The notes: a model not told the origin generated them from the letters alone. A stretch of 64,000 nt of DNA from Streptomyces sp. NBC_01233 (GCF_035989305.1 NZ_CP108514.1:7110501-7174500), one strand, 5' to 3'; numbered from the stretch's first letter, positions 27,392-36,434 are shown. A program made the numbers and translations.

Positions 27392-29002
27392 GTGCGAATC
27401 CTGTCTTTCAAGCCTGGGCACGACGGAACGACGGCGCTGATCGAGGACGGGCGCCTCGTGTTCTCTCACGAGGCCGAGAAGGGTTCCTTCCCGCGCTACG
27501 GTGAGTTATCCCCGTCGGCCGTGCTGGATGCCATGGCGCGGATGGACGGCCCGCCCGACGTCGTGTGCCTGAGTGGGTGGGTCAAGGGCTTCCACTCGAG
27601 CGAACCCCCCTTAGGCGCCGGTTACTTCGGATTCGACGACTCCACGACCTTGGTCGGCGAGAGCCGCATGCTGGGACATCGAGTCCGCACCTTCAGTTCC
27701 ACCCATGAACGCTCGCACCTGCTCAGCGCCTACGGCATGTCCGATGTCGAACACGGCACGCCCTGCTACGCGCTGGTCTGGGAAGGCAACATCGGCTCCT
27801 TCTACGAGTTCACACCCGATCTGCGTGTCCGGCGCCTGCGCGCGGTGCTGGAGGATCCGGGCAACAAGTACCAGCACATCTTCGCCCTGGCGGACCCCTC
27901 GTCGCCGTCACAGCACGGCGGATTCCGCTTCTCCAACGCCGGCAAGATGATGGCACTGACCGGCTTTGCCCGAAGTACTCCCGTGTCCCGAGCCGAGGGC
28001 GAGCTCATCGAGTACATCCTCGACCAGCCGTCCATCCTGCTCACTGCACCCAAGGAGAAACTGGCCTGGTCCCCCTTCCACGACATCGGAGTGGAAAGCC
28101 AGGAGTTCAAGGATCTCGCGGCGAAGCACTCGAAAGCGATCTTCGAGCGCTTCCTCGCTGTGGCGGAGCGCGAACTCACCGGCGGTTTACCCCTGTTGAT
28201 AGCAGGCGGCTGCGGTCTGAACTGCGACTGGAACCGTCAGTGGCGCGATTGCGGCCTCTTCCCGGAGGTCTTCGTGCCGCCTTGCCCCAATGACTCTGGG
28301 TCGGCCATCGGTACTGCGATCGATGCCCAGCTTCGATTCACCGGACAGTCAAAGATCACTTGGAACGTGTACAGCGGCCCGGAATTCCTGCACGACCGCA
28401 CAGGAGAACAGATCCGGGACACGTTCGACGAGCATGCCCTGGACCTGTCGCAAGTGGCTCAACTGCTCGCGTCAGGGCGGGTGCTCGCATGGGTGCAGGG
28501 CAACTGCGAGATAGGCCCCCGGGCACTCGGCAACCGCTCGCTGTTGGCTGCTCCCTTCGAACGGCAGATGCGTGACCGGCTCAACCACATCAAGCTCCGG
28601 GAGGCGTACCGCCCCATCGCTCCGATCTGCCGGGAAGAGGACATCAGCGAGCACTTCGAGTGGGACGGGCCCAGCCCGTACATGCTGTACTTCCAGAACG
28701 TCCGCGATCAGCGTCTGCAAGCTGTCACACATGTGGACGGCACGGCTCGAGCGCAGACCGTCAACGAGGGGCAGAACCCGCGGCTGCACGGGCTGCTGGG
28801 CGCCTTCAAGCAGGTGACGGGCGTGGGCGTGCTGTGCAACACCTCTCTGAACCTCCCTGGGCGAGGGTTCATCAACTCGACCAGCGACCTCATCGCACAC
28901 GTCCTAGACCGGGGAATCGACGGTTTCGTCCTGGAGGACCACCTCTACCTGACGCGACGTGATCCTCTCGCTCTGACGGACAACGAGGAGGGTCCGGCAT
29001 GA
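27392..29002 (+). CDS. Carbamoyltransferase, NodU/CmcH/TobZ family
   Basis: 536 residues from the GTG at 27392, which has GGTGGGG upstream and begins at the conserved RILSFKPGHDG; the reading from 27341 adds 17 unrelated residues. Transfers a carbamoyl group from carbamoyl phosphate via an adenylate to a hydroxyl acceptor. The N-terminal Kae1-like domain has the metal motif H105-x3-H109 (THERSH). The C-terminal NodU domain has IGPRALGNRSLLAAP and LCNTSLNLPGRGF. Characterised relatives decorate Nod factors, cephamycin and tobramycin; the acceptor here is unknown. It overlaps the next gene by 4 nt. Codon third positions are less GC-biased than in flanking genes. Confidence 0.85.
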   Translation: MRILSFKPGHDGTTALIEDGRLVFSHEAEKGSFPRYGELSPSAVLDAMARMDGPPDVVCLSGWVKGFHSSEPPLGAGYFGFDDSTTLVGESRMLGHRVRTFSSTHERSHLLSAYGMSDVEHGTPCYALVWEGNIGSFYEFTPDLRVRRLRAVLEDPGNKYQHIFALADPSSPSQHGGFRFSNAGKMMALTGFARSTPVSRAEGELIEYILDQPSILLTAPKEKLAWSPFHDIGVESQEFKDLAAKHSKAIFERFLAVAERELTGGLPLLIAGGCGLNCDWNRQWRDCGLFPEVFVPPCPNDSGSAIGTAIDAQLRFTGQSKITWNVYSGPEFLHDRTGEQIRDTFDEHALDLSQVAQLLASGRVLAWVQGNCEIGPRALGNRSLLAAPFERQMRDRLNHIKLREAYRPIAPICREEDISEHFEWDGPSPYMLYFQNVRDQRLQAVTHVDGTARAQTVNEGQNPRLHGLLGAFKQVTGVGVLCNTSLNLPGRGFINSTSDLIAHVLDRGIDGFVLEDHLYLTRRDPLALTDNEEGPA

Positions 29003-29799
29003 CGAAAACCCCCGCCGTTGTGACCCTCGCCGGACCCGGCGAAGGACTTCTCGCGCCGCTGCTCGACGGTACGGCCCTTGCCGTGAGAGTGCCCGGTTTC
29101 GTCGCGCCCACGGCAGCGGACCACATGGCCGGGCAGCTCGCCGCCCACCCGAGCCTCTCCGTCTACCGCAATACACCGGAACTCGTGCGTGTAGGCCTGA
29201 GCCACTACGAGACCCACGATGCCGACGGCACCACCAACGGCGGGGCACTGCTGGACTACCTGAGCGCAGCAGAGCAGGCGATGGAGGAGATCCGGGTCTG
29301 CTGCGCCCCCTACGAGCCACCCCTCGACCGGCTGTGGAAGGCGCTCGACGATGGCTACGGACTCGAACGGGCACAGATCGAGGGCACCCCGATGTTCGCC
29401 GGGGTGTGCCGGGTCTTCCCGGAAGGAAGTGAACTGCTCCCGCACAACGACAGCCTGCTCCGGGACGCGCCTGGGCTGCCACTGGGCCGAGAGCTCGACG
29501 GCCAGCTGGCAGCGAACATCTACCTCCGCGTCCCTGATCGCGGCGGCGAACTGCAGTTGTGGGACCTGCGGCCGGATGAGGCGCAGCTGGCCGACTGGCG
29601 TGCGCCGGAGAGTTCCTACGGTGCGGACCGCCAGCTCGTGCCACCACCTGTATGTGAGTTGCCGGTCGGCACCGGAGACCTGGTGATCGTGGATGCGACC
29701 CGCCTCCACGCGGTGTCCCGTCAGGAGCGCGGCACTCGTATCGGACTGTCCTGTTTCCTCGGAGTCCGTCGCGGGCGCCCTCTCGTCTACTGGAGTTGA
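28999..29799 (+). CDS. 2-oxoglutarate/Fe(II)-dependent oxygenase
   Basis: 266 residues. The jelly-roll active site is visible: H149-N-D151 (LLPHNDSLL), distal H237 (DATRLHAVSRQ) and 2OG-binding R247 (GTRIGLSCF). This matches the prolyl-hydroxylase-like 2OG family that hydroxylates amino acids, peptides or small molecules. It is coupled to the carbamoyltransferase (ATGA overlap), so a hydroxylate-then-carbamoylate sequence on one substrate is plausible; this is inference. Its stop overlaps the TTG of the STAND gene. Confidence 0.85.
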   Translation: MTKTPAVVTLAGPGEGLLAPLLDGTALAVRVPGFVAPTAADHMAGQLAAHPSLSVYRNTPELVRVGLSHYETHDADGTTNGGALLDYLSAAEQAMEEIRVCCAPYEPPLDRLWKALDDGYGLERAQIEGTPMFAGVCRVFPEGSELLPHNDSLLRDAPGLPLGRELDGQLAANIYLRVPDRGGELQLWDLRPDEAQLADWRAPESSYGADRQLVPPPVCELPVGTGDLVIVDATRLHAVSRQERGTRIGLSCFLGVRRGRPLVYWS

Positions 29800-32700
29800 T
29801 CATCCTGACGACACGACCCGTTCCCCCGCCACAGGAGTCGGAGCCCCTTCCGCGGCATCTCGGGAGCCGCCTGCGCCGGCTGCGGCTGGGCAGTCGGCTC
29901 TCACAATTGGAGCTGGCCACCAGGATGGGATTCCCCGGCCAGATCGTCACGGAAGTCGAAAGGGGAGAACAGGCGCCCACCGAGAGGTACTTGGAACGTC
30001 TGGCTCACGCCCTCGAGCTCCCCCCACAGCAGATCTACGAGCTGTGGGAGCAGTACCGGCGGATCCCCACAGGGGCCGGGGGCAGCGGGTCGGCCAACAC
30101 ATCCCCGGACAGGGCGGATTGTCCGTATCGAGGCCTCTATGCCTTCCGGGAGCAGGACGCGGCCGTGTACCACGGCCGCGCCACCGTCGTGTCGCGGCTG
30201 ACCCGTGCGATCGGTCAGTCCGCTCTGGCCGGTGTGGTAGGTGCCTCGGGAAGCGGGAAGTCCTCACTCGTCCAGGCAGGTCTGATCCCCGTCCTCCGCC
30301 GCCAGGAGGAACACTGGGCGGTCGCCACCTTCCGTCCTGGATCCAACCCCTACGAGGCGCTCGCTGGTGGGCTGGTCGAATTGCTCCATCCGGATTCCTC
30401 GATGGACCACAACGTCGCTGCGGCGGCGGCGATGTCCCAGAGGATGCGATCGGACGGCATCAGCCAGACGCTGGAGCAGATCGCCCACCGGCTGGACCGA
30501 CCCCTGCTGCTGTTCGCCGACCAGTTTGAGGAACTGTTCACGCATTGCCGCAGCGAGGAGGCGGTCCGGGAATTTCTCGACCATCTGGCCGATCTCGCCC
30601 TGCGACACCCGGGAGCCACCTCCACCGTCAAGTTGGTGCTTACACTGCGCGGTGACTTCTACGGTCAGGCGGTCGCACACCGGCGCTTCTCCGACGTCCT
30701 GCAGGACCACGTCGTCAACCTCCCGCCGATGATCCGCTCCGAACTGCGCAGCGCCATTGTGGAGCCGGCCCGGGCGCGACAGCTCGTCCTGGACGACGGG
30801 CTGGTCGAGCGGATCCTCGACGATGTGGGGAGTAACCCGGGGAATCTCCCCCTGCTGGAGTTCGCGCTCACCCTGTTGTGGGAGCGCCAGTCCAACGGAA
30901 GGCTGACGCACGCCGCCTACGAGATGGCCGGCGAGGTCGCGGGCGCCGTGGCCACCCGAGCAGAGGAGGTCTACGGGGGACTGTCCCCCCAGCAACAGGA
31001 CACCGCTCGGCAAATCCTCACCCGACTGGTACGAGTGGCCCCGATCGGCGGCGAGGGCGAGGACACTCGACGCCGTACCTCGGTGTCTGAGCTGGCCGAC
31101 CTCGCCAGGGTCGACGATGTCATGACCGCCCTGACCGCCGCACGACTCCTGGTCTCCGACGCCGACGAACAGGGCCGGCCCACGATCGAGGTCGCCCACG
31201 AGGCGGTCATCCGCAATTGGGACAGGTTGAGGACGTGGCTGGACGGTGACCGCCATTTCCTCCTGTGGCAGCAGCGCACGCGTCGGCGCTTCGAAGACTG
31301 GCAGGCGGAACAGGAAGATCCGGCCAATGCCCTGCACGGCAGGCTGCTGGTCGAGGCCGAAGGATGGTTGCAGTCACGAGGAGTGGAATCCGTGGCCACG
31401 GACCTCCAGGAGTTCGTCCGGGCCAGTGCCGATCTGCGCACCGGCGAGGAGCGCCGGAGGGTCCTCACGGAACTGGAGCGGCTCCTCACCGTGGGGGCGG
31501 ACGAGCTGCCGGCCTTCATCGCGAGACTGTCGGAGCATCGTGGTGTGGTCGAGGAGCGGATCGGCCAAGTCCTGCGGGGAGAAGCCACCCTGCATTCGGG
31601 GTCGCGGGTTGCCCTGAGCGACGGCGAAGCCTTCAGGCTGAGGCTCTTCCTCGCTGTGAGTGATGAGGCGCAGGCCGGTTGGATCGTGCGAAACCTGCAC
31701 TGCGCCGGACCTCGGGAGCTGGCCGTCGCACGGCTGTTGTTGGCACCGTTCGCGGAGGATCCCGCCCGTCATCTTTGGCGCGCCGTCGGCGGTGAGGCGG
31801 GAGGGATGGACGGCCGCCTGCGAGCGGCTGTACTGCTCGGCGACGTGGACGTCAGAGATCCCAGGATGCTTCGCGCGGCCGACGCATTGGTGGCGGAACT
31901 GCTGGCGCAGGACCAGCTTCAACTGCAGGCGTGGTTGGACGCACTGGGCAACGCGGCGGAATGCCTTTTGGAACCTCTTGTGGCCACGGCCGTCGATGAC
32001 GGTGTGCGCGAGACGCTGCGGGAGACCGCCGTCTCCTTGCTGCACCAAGTGGCGGGATCCAGGGGCGAGCTGCTGGCGGAGGTCGCCGTCGGCGGGCCGG
32101 AACACGCGTACCCGGAGATCGTGCGTTGGCTGGCGGAGGCTCCCGACCCGGCGGTGCGGGTGGACGCCATGGTCGCCCTGCGCGCCGTGCTCATCACGAC
32201 TCTGTCCCCGGGCCTGGACGAGACGCAGCGCGTTCGCCTCGGGTGCAGGCGGGCCGCAGCCGCCTGTACCCTGCTCCGATTCTCCGATTCGGACGGGATC
32301 CTGGGCCAGCTGGCAACCTCGCCCGACCCGGAGTTCGCGACCCAATTCGCCCACCAGGTGCGGCGACGGGGTGTGTCCGGCCCGCTGCTGGCGGGCATGC
32401 TCGCCGAGGCGCCGACCTCAGAGGCGCGGTACCACCTGCTGATGGCACTGGGAAGTCACGGACCCGACGCGTTCGCGGCCTCGGGGGAATTCGGCAGGTT
32501 GCGCGACCACGTGCTCCGCCTGCACGTCCACGACGGCGATCCGGGCGTGCACAGCGCGACACGCTGGCTTGACCGGCGCTGGTCGGGCAGCCTGGACACG
32601 GCTGGGGCCACGGGTGAGGCGGCGTACGATCCGAGCGGCCGCCGCGGCTGGTTCAGCGGTACGCCGCACGGTACCCGCCTGACCTTCAGCGTGTTCCGGC

Positions 32701-33488
32701 CCGGAGTCCTGCTCAGCGGGTCCCCGGAGTCGGAGCGGGAGCGCAGTACGTATGAGTCCCCGCAGAGACTCACCGGCATCAGCCGGTCGTTCGCCTTGTG
32801 CACGGCCCAGGTCACGCGGGGAGAGTTCGAGGAGTTCATGGCGGACACGGGCCGTGTCGGTCTGCCGGACATCAGCGAATGGAGCGACAAGTCCGTCGAA
32901 CCGGTGGTCGCGCCCACCTGGTACGAGGCGGCGGACTTCTGTGAATGGCTGACCTCCAAGGTGGGCCTACACGACCGGGGGCCCGGCTACGGCAGGGACC
33001 TTGACGACCATCCTGTGCTGGAACCCACCTGGAGCGGTTTCCGGTTGCCCACTGAGGCGGAGTGGGAGTACGCCTGTCGCGCCGGAACCGTGACCGCCTA
33101 CAGCTTCGGCAGCGACCGGGGTCTCCTTGACGAGTACGGCTGGTCGGCGGACAACTCCGGACTCAAGACACATGAGGCGGGGATCCTCCGGCCGAACCCA
33201 GCGGGCTTGTTCGATATTCATGGCCAGTGCTGGGAGTGGTGCTCCGACTGGTACGGGTTGTACGGAGCCGCCCCTGTCGTGGACCCGGGGGGACCATCAC
33301 TTGGAGACCGGCGGGTTCTGCGTGGTGGCTGCTGGAACTTGGGTGCGCGATACGCCCGTTCCGCCTGCCGCAACGCGCACATCCCTTCGAACAGGAACTA
33401 CTACATCACCTTCAGGATCGCCCTCACCGTCCCGGAGCCCGAGTCGGTCGGGTGCTCCGGCCCGAACCCTTTGTCCTGGAGCGGTTGA
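29796..33488 (+). CDS. HTH - nSTAND1 ATPase - repeat - FGE/C-lectin-fold fusion protein
   Basis: 1230 residues from a TTG overlapping the previous stop (TTGA); no other start precedes the first domain. Residues 20-82 are an XRE-type HTH (RLSQLELATRMGF...VERGEQAPTERYLERLA). Residues 109-~400 are a novel-STAND NTPase (CPYRGLYAFREQDAAVYHGR, Walker A GASGSGKSS 149-157, Walker B with DQFEE 242-246). Residues ~400-560 are a helical STAND C-terminal region. Residues ~600-940 are helical repeat-like. Residues ~945-1215 are a formylglycine-generating-enzyme/C-lectin fold (RLPTEAEWEYACRAG, GQCWEWCSDWYG, RVLRGGCWN, YITFRIAL). The copper-binding cysteine pair of true FGEs is absent after RGG, so this is probably a ligand-recognition module. 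The architecture suggests a sensor that oligomerises on ATP. Confidence 0.85.
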   Translation: MIILTTRPVPPPQESEPLPRHLGSRLRRLRLGSRLSQLELATRMGFPGQIVTEVERGEQAPTERYLERLAHALELPPQQIYELWEQYRRIPTGAGGSGSANTSPDRADCPYRGLYAFREQDAAVYHGRATVVSRLTRAIGQSALAGVVGASGSGKSSLVQAGLIPVLRRQEEHWAVATFRPGSNPYEALAGGLVELLHPDSSMDHNVAAAAAMSQRMRSDGISQTLEQIAHRLDRPLLLFADQFEELFTHCRSEEAVREFLDHLADLALRHPGATSTVKLVLTLRGDFYGQAVAHRRFSDVLQDHVVNLPPMIRSELRSAIVEPARARQLVLDDGLVERILDDVGSNPGNLPLLEFALTLLWERQSNGRLTHAAYEMAGEVAGAVATRAEEVYGGLSPQQQDTARQILTRLVRVAPIGGEGEDTRRRTSVSELADLARVDDVMTALTAARLLVSDADEQGRPTIEVAHEAVIRNWDRLRTWLDGDRHFLLWQQRTRRRFEDWQAEQEDPANALHGRLLVEAEGWLQSRGVESVATDLQEFVRASADLRTGEERRRVLTELERLLTVGADELPAFIARLSEHRGVVEERIGQVLRGEATLHSGSRVALSDGEAFRLRLFLAVSDEAQAGWIVRNLHCAGPRELAVARLLLAPFAEDPARHLWRAVGGEAGGMDGRLRAAVLLGDVDVRDPRMLRAADALVAELLAQDQLQLQAWLDALGNAAECLLEPLVATAVDDGVRETLRETAVSLLHQVAGSRGELLAEVAVGGPEHAYPEIVRWLAEAPDPAVRVDAMVALRAVLITTLSPGLDETQRVRLGCRRAAAACTLLRFSDSDGILGQLATSPDPEFATQFAHQVRRRGVSGPLLAGMLAEAPTSEARYHLLMALGSHGPDAFAASGEFGRLRDHVLRLHVHDGDPGVHSATRWLDRRWSGSLDTAGATGEAAYDPSGRRGWFSGTPHGTRLTFSVFRPGVLLSGSPESERERSTYESPQRLTGISRSFALCTAQVTRGEFEEFMADTGRVGLPDISEWSDKSVEPVVAPTWYEAADFCEWLTSKVGLHDRGPGYGRDLDDHPVLEPTWSGFRLPTEAEWEYACRAGTVTAYSFGSDRGLLDEYGWSADNSGLKTHEAGILRPNPAGLFDIHGQCWEWCSDWYGLYGAAPVVDPGGPSLGDRRVLRGGCWNLGARYARSACRNAHIPSNRNYYITFRIALTVPEPESVGCSGPNPLSWSG

Positions 33489-34255
33489 TGGCTGGACGTG
33501 GGCGTGGCCCTCTTTCCCCGATTGCGATCGGTGGCCTCGTCATGGCAGCCGGTCTGGTCGGCATGGTCGTCGGACACGTGTCGGGCAAAGGCCTTCGATG
33601 GGAGGATCTGATCAGGGACGTGGGTACGTCCGTGGGTGCGGAACTCGTGGCTGTCGCCGTGACCGTTCTCATGATCGACCGCCTGGCGGACCGGCGTGAA
33701 ATGCTCAGACTCCGCCAGCAGCTGGTTCGTGAGGCGAGCAGTGCGGATCACGGCCTCGCACTGCGTGCAGTACTGGAGCTCGATGTTCGCGGCTTCTTGG
33801 CGGAGGGGGCCCTCGTTGAGGCCCGGCTCGGTGCGGCGAACCTGCACGACATCGTGCTGGAGGGGCAGGATCTGCACGGGGCCGACCTGGCCGGGGCGAA
33901 TCTGCACCGGGCCAACCTCTCCCGGTCGAACTTGAGCGGCTGCAATCTGAACGGATGTGACCTTTCCGAGGCGGTGATCGAGATGGCGGATCTCGCCGGG
34001 GCGCGCCTTCAGGACACTAGGATCGACCATGCGGACATGGCCCATGTGGTGCTTCGAGAGGCCGACTTGGCAGGGGCGAACCTTGCTCACTCCGACCTTA
34101 CGGAAGCGGACCTTCGTGGAGCGCTGCTGCGTGGCGCCGACCTGACCGGCTGCGTCCTGGACGGCGTACGTATGAACAGTTCAACGGCATGGGACGAGAC
34201 GACTCGGTGGCCGGGGGGCTTCTCCCCGCAGGCTGCCCTCGGCATTGGCAACTGA
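33488..34255 (+). CDS. Membrane-anchored pentapeptide-repeat protein
   Basis: 255 residues from the ATG overlapping the STAND stop (TGATG), with GGAG upstream. Two N-terminal transmembrane helices (IAIGGLVMAAGLVGMVVGHV, ~12-31; VGAELVAVAVTVLMI, ~49-63) are followed by a charged helix (RLADRREMLRLRQQL). Then come about 110 residues of A(D/N)LxX pentapeptide repeats (GADLAGANLHRANLSRSNL, READLAGANLAHSDLTEADL), which fold as a quadrilateral beta-helix on the cytoplasmic side. Likely a membrane scaffold or effector for the STAND protein; the role is inferred from the operon. Confidence 0.85.
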   Translation: MAGRGRGPLSPIAIGGLVMAAGLVGMVVGHVSGKGLRWEDLIRDVGTSVGAELVAVAVTVLMIDRLADRREMLRLRQQLVREASSADHGLALRAVLELDVRGFLAEGALVEARLGAANLHDIVLEGQDLHGADLAGANLHRANLSRSNLSGCNLNGCDLSEAVIEMADLAGARLQDTRIDHADMAHVVLREADLAGANLAHSDLTEADLRGALLRGADLTGCVLDGVRMNSSTAWDETTRWPGGFSPQAALGIGN

Positions 34256-34272
34256 GGACTCAGGAGGAGCAC

Positions 34273-34578
34273 GTGCAGTTCATGCTGATTGGCCGTGATG
34301 GGACCGATGAAGGCGCGTTGAGTCGCCGTTTGGCGGTACGTGACGCGCATATCGCCTTGGGCGACAAGCTCGTGGCCGAGGGAAGGATGCTTTTCGGCAC
34401 GGCTCTCCTCGGGGAGGACGGGAACATGATCGGTTCCATGCTCGTTCTCGACTACCCGTCGAGGGCCGAGCTAGACCAGTGGCTCGCTGTGGAGCCGTAC
34501 GCAACCTCGGGAGTATGGGAAGAGATCACGATCAGCCCGGTGCGGGTCGGTCCTTCCTTCGTGGGACTTCACAAGTAG
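34273..34578 (+). CDS. YCII-family protein
   Basis: 101 residues from the GTG at 34273, with AGGAGG five bases upstream. The ferredoxin-like YCII fold is indicated by QFMLIGRDG, RDAHIALGDKLVAEGRMLFG and MLVLDYPSRAELDQWLAVEPY. It carries the usual central His (AHI) and Asp (VLDYPS). YCII proteins are small putative enzymes or sensors of mostly unknown function. Last gene before the terminator, 17 bp after the pentapeptide gene. Confidence 0.8.
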   Translation: MQFMLIGRDGTDEGALSRRLAVRDAHIALGDKLVAEGRMLFGTALLGEDGNMIGSMLVLDYPSRAELDQWLAVEPYATSGVWEEITISPVRVGPSFVGLHK

Positions 34579-34582
34579 TGGC

Positions 34583-34613
34583 GGATTGCCCCGGCCTCCG
34601 GCCGGGGCAATCC
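34583..34613. terminator. Bidirectional terminator between convergent genes
   Basis: GGATTGCCCCGGCC (34583-34596) and GGCCGGGGCAATCC (34600-34613) form a perfect 14-bp stem with a TCC loop, placed between the YCII stop and the stop of the methyltransferase. It closes the carbamoyltransferase-STAND operon. Confidence 0.85.
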
Positions 34614-34631
34614 GTTCCGGGGCCACTGCTC

Positions 34632-35483
34632 TCAGGGGAGTTCAGCCGTGATGAGGTAGCGTCCGCGCGTTCCTGGAACACCTGGTGCGACCACCGCGTC
34701 ACCCCAGCGCCCGTAGTCGGCGTCGGGATCGCCGTACGCTGCGATGCGAACCGTCCAGCCGAATTCGGAGAACAGCGAATGAGGTTCGTCGCTCCCGGAT
34801 TTCCAGGGGTGGCCCTGTTCCTCCATCCGCGTGCGCCAAGAGGCCATGGCAGAGCTGTCGAGGACGCTCTGGCCCACGTAATCTGCCAGCAGTCGGCTCC
34901 CGGACGCAGAGATCTCCGATAGTTGCTGCAGCAGCAGATCGCGCTCCAACGGGTCCAGGAAGTACAGCAGCCCCTCGATCAGCCACGTGGTGGACCGGGC
35001 CGGGTCGAAGCGCGCCTCCAGCAACGGAGTGCTCCAGTCCGCCACCAGATCCACGCCCAGTGGGATCCTCTCGCACCGGCTGCGGGCACCGGCACGCTCA
35101 AGGATTTCGTCCTTCAGCGTCAGCAGGGCAGGCCGGTCGAGTTCAAAGATCGTCACTCCGGTCGACCAGGGCAGCCGGAAGGCCCGGGTGTCCATGCCCA
35201 CGGCGAGGAAGACGAACTGGCGCATCCCGTCACGGTCCTGCGCCACCAACTGGTCGTCGAGGTAGCGAGTCCGAACGGCGAGCGCGGGATCCTCCACCCC
35301 TGGTTGGACAGCACCTTCGAACCGCTGCATGATTTCGGGACCTTCTGTGCCGGCGAGAAAGCCCGCGAGAGGATCGCAGAAGAGGCGGTCCTCCCGCTCA
35401 TGTTCACGCGCTCGCATCGACGCGGTCCACAGAGCGGTCTTTGCCAGCGGATCCAGCCGATCCGTCGACTCGGATGCTGCCAC
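34632..35483 (-). CDS. SAM-dependent methyltransferase (TIGR00027/leucine carboxyl methyltransferase-like)
   Basis: 283 residues from the GTG at 35483 (GGGAG upstream); 35507 is the alternative, adding MFRRERGA. Family landmarks are KTALWTASMRAREHEREDRLF, FVFLAVGMDTRAFRLPW (SAM motif), FELDRPALLTLKDEIL and TTWLIEGLLYFL. Substrates of this large actinomycete family are mostly unknown. It is convergent with the YCII gene and shares the weaker GC3 bias of the 27-35 kb block. Confidence 0.85.
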   Translation of the reverse strand: MAASESTDRLDPLAKTALWTASMRAREHEREDRLFCDPLAGFLAGTEGPEIMQRFEGAVQPGVEDPALAVRTRYLDDQLVAQDRDGMRQFVFLAVGMDTRAFRLPWSTGVTIFELDRPALLTLKDEILERAGARSRCERIPLGVDLVADWSTPLLEARFDPARSTTWLIEGLLYFLDPLERDLLLQQLSEISASGSRLLADYVGQSVLDSSAMASWRTRMEEQGHPWKSGSDEPHSLFSEFGWTVRIAAYGDPDADYGRWGDAVVAPGVPGTRGRYLITAELP

Positions 35484-35594
35484 GGCCCCACGCTCCCTTC
35501 GGAACACCCCGGTCGGGGTGCACGCTATCCGCTGTCAGGAGACCAATACCCCGATTTCAGTGGATCCGGGCCGTTGCGGCACCCACGCGTGTGT

Positions 35595-36434
35595 TCACAC
35601 CGGGACGATCTCGGCGCGGTCCTCGACCGGGGTGTAGCCCAGGCGCTGGTAGACACCGTTGCTGGTGGGGTTGGCCAGGTCGGTGAAGAGGAGGACCTCC
35701 GAGGCGCCGGCCGCGTATGCCGCCGCGCTCGCCGCGTGGGTGACCCCGGCGGCGTAGCCGCGGCCGCGGAGCGCGGGCGGGGTGTAGACCGGGGCGACGC
35801 GGGCGGCCGAGCCGATCGGGCGGGAGAAGGCCGCCAGGGAGACCGGCTCGTCCTCGTGCTCCCACAGTCGGATCCCGCCGTAGGAGATCCGGTCGCGCAG
35901 CACGGCCTCGGAGGCCTTGCCGGGAACGCCCGCCTCCGCGATGAAGGCCGTGGTCCACTCCAGCAGCAGCGGGAGGTCCGCCCCGGTGGCGGGCCGGGCC
36001 CGCCCGGCCGGGGCGGGATCCGGGGCGACCAGGCCGGCCAGCCGGTACAGGCGGATCTCCTCGGCGATCCGGCTGGGCCGCCCCCAGGCCCCGGCCAGCG
36101 CCTCCGCGTCCGGGCGGCGGGCGTTGATCCCGGGGATCCGGGCGAGCAGCGGTTCGCCGGCGAGCGCGTCCCCCAGTGCCCGGACCGCCTCCCCGGGCAC
36201 CACGCCGAGCAGCATCGGGAACGGCGGGGTGCACAGCAGGCCGCCGGCGACGGCGCCGTCGGCCCCGGTCCACCAGCCGAAGAAGGGGGTGCCGTCGCCG
36301 TAGGCGCCGGTCCCGCGCCGCCGCAGCCCGTCGGCCACGGTCAACAGAAGGGTGTTGGAGACGGGCTGCGCGGCCGCGGCCGGGCCCGCCGCGGCCAGAT
36401 AGGCCGCCAGATCCGTGGTGAAGGTCCAGGTCAT
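35595..36434 (-). CDS. GNAT-family N-acetyltransferase
   Basis: 279 residues. The C-terminal half is a GNAT fold: acetyl-CoA binding ALRGRGYAAGVTHAASAAAYA, then VLLFTDLANPTSNGVYQRLGY. The N-terminal half is a degenerate GNAT-like lobe, as in two-domain FR47-like proteins. The acceptor is unknown. GC3 bias returns to the chromosome norm from here on. Confidence 0.85.
   Translation of the reverse strand: MTWTFTTDLAAYLAAAGPAAAAQPVSNTLLLTVADGLRRRGTGAYGDGTPFFGWWTGADGAVAGGLLCTPPFPMLLGVVPGEAVRALGDALAGEPLLARIPGINARRPDAEALAGAWGRPSRIAEEIRLYRLAGLVAPDPAPAGRARPATGADLPLLLEWTTAFIAEAGVPGKASEAVLRDRISYGGIRLWEHEDEPVSLAAFSRPIGSAARVAPVYTPPALRGRGYAAGVTHAASAAAYAAGASEVLLFTDLANPTSNGVYQRLGYTPVEDRAEIVPV

Noticed and set aside
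32640..33488. Catalytic formylglycine-generating (sulfatase-activating) enzyme
   Set aside because: The FGE cysteine pair is absent and no sulfatase gene is nearby. A binding role fits better.
27294..35600. Integrative element or prophage with att sites
   Set aside because: No integrase, recombinase, tRNA gene or direct repeats were found at the block edges, so only compositional difference is claimed.
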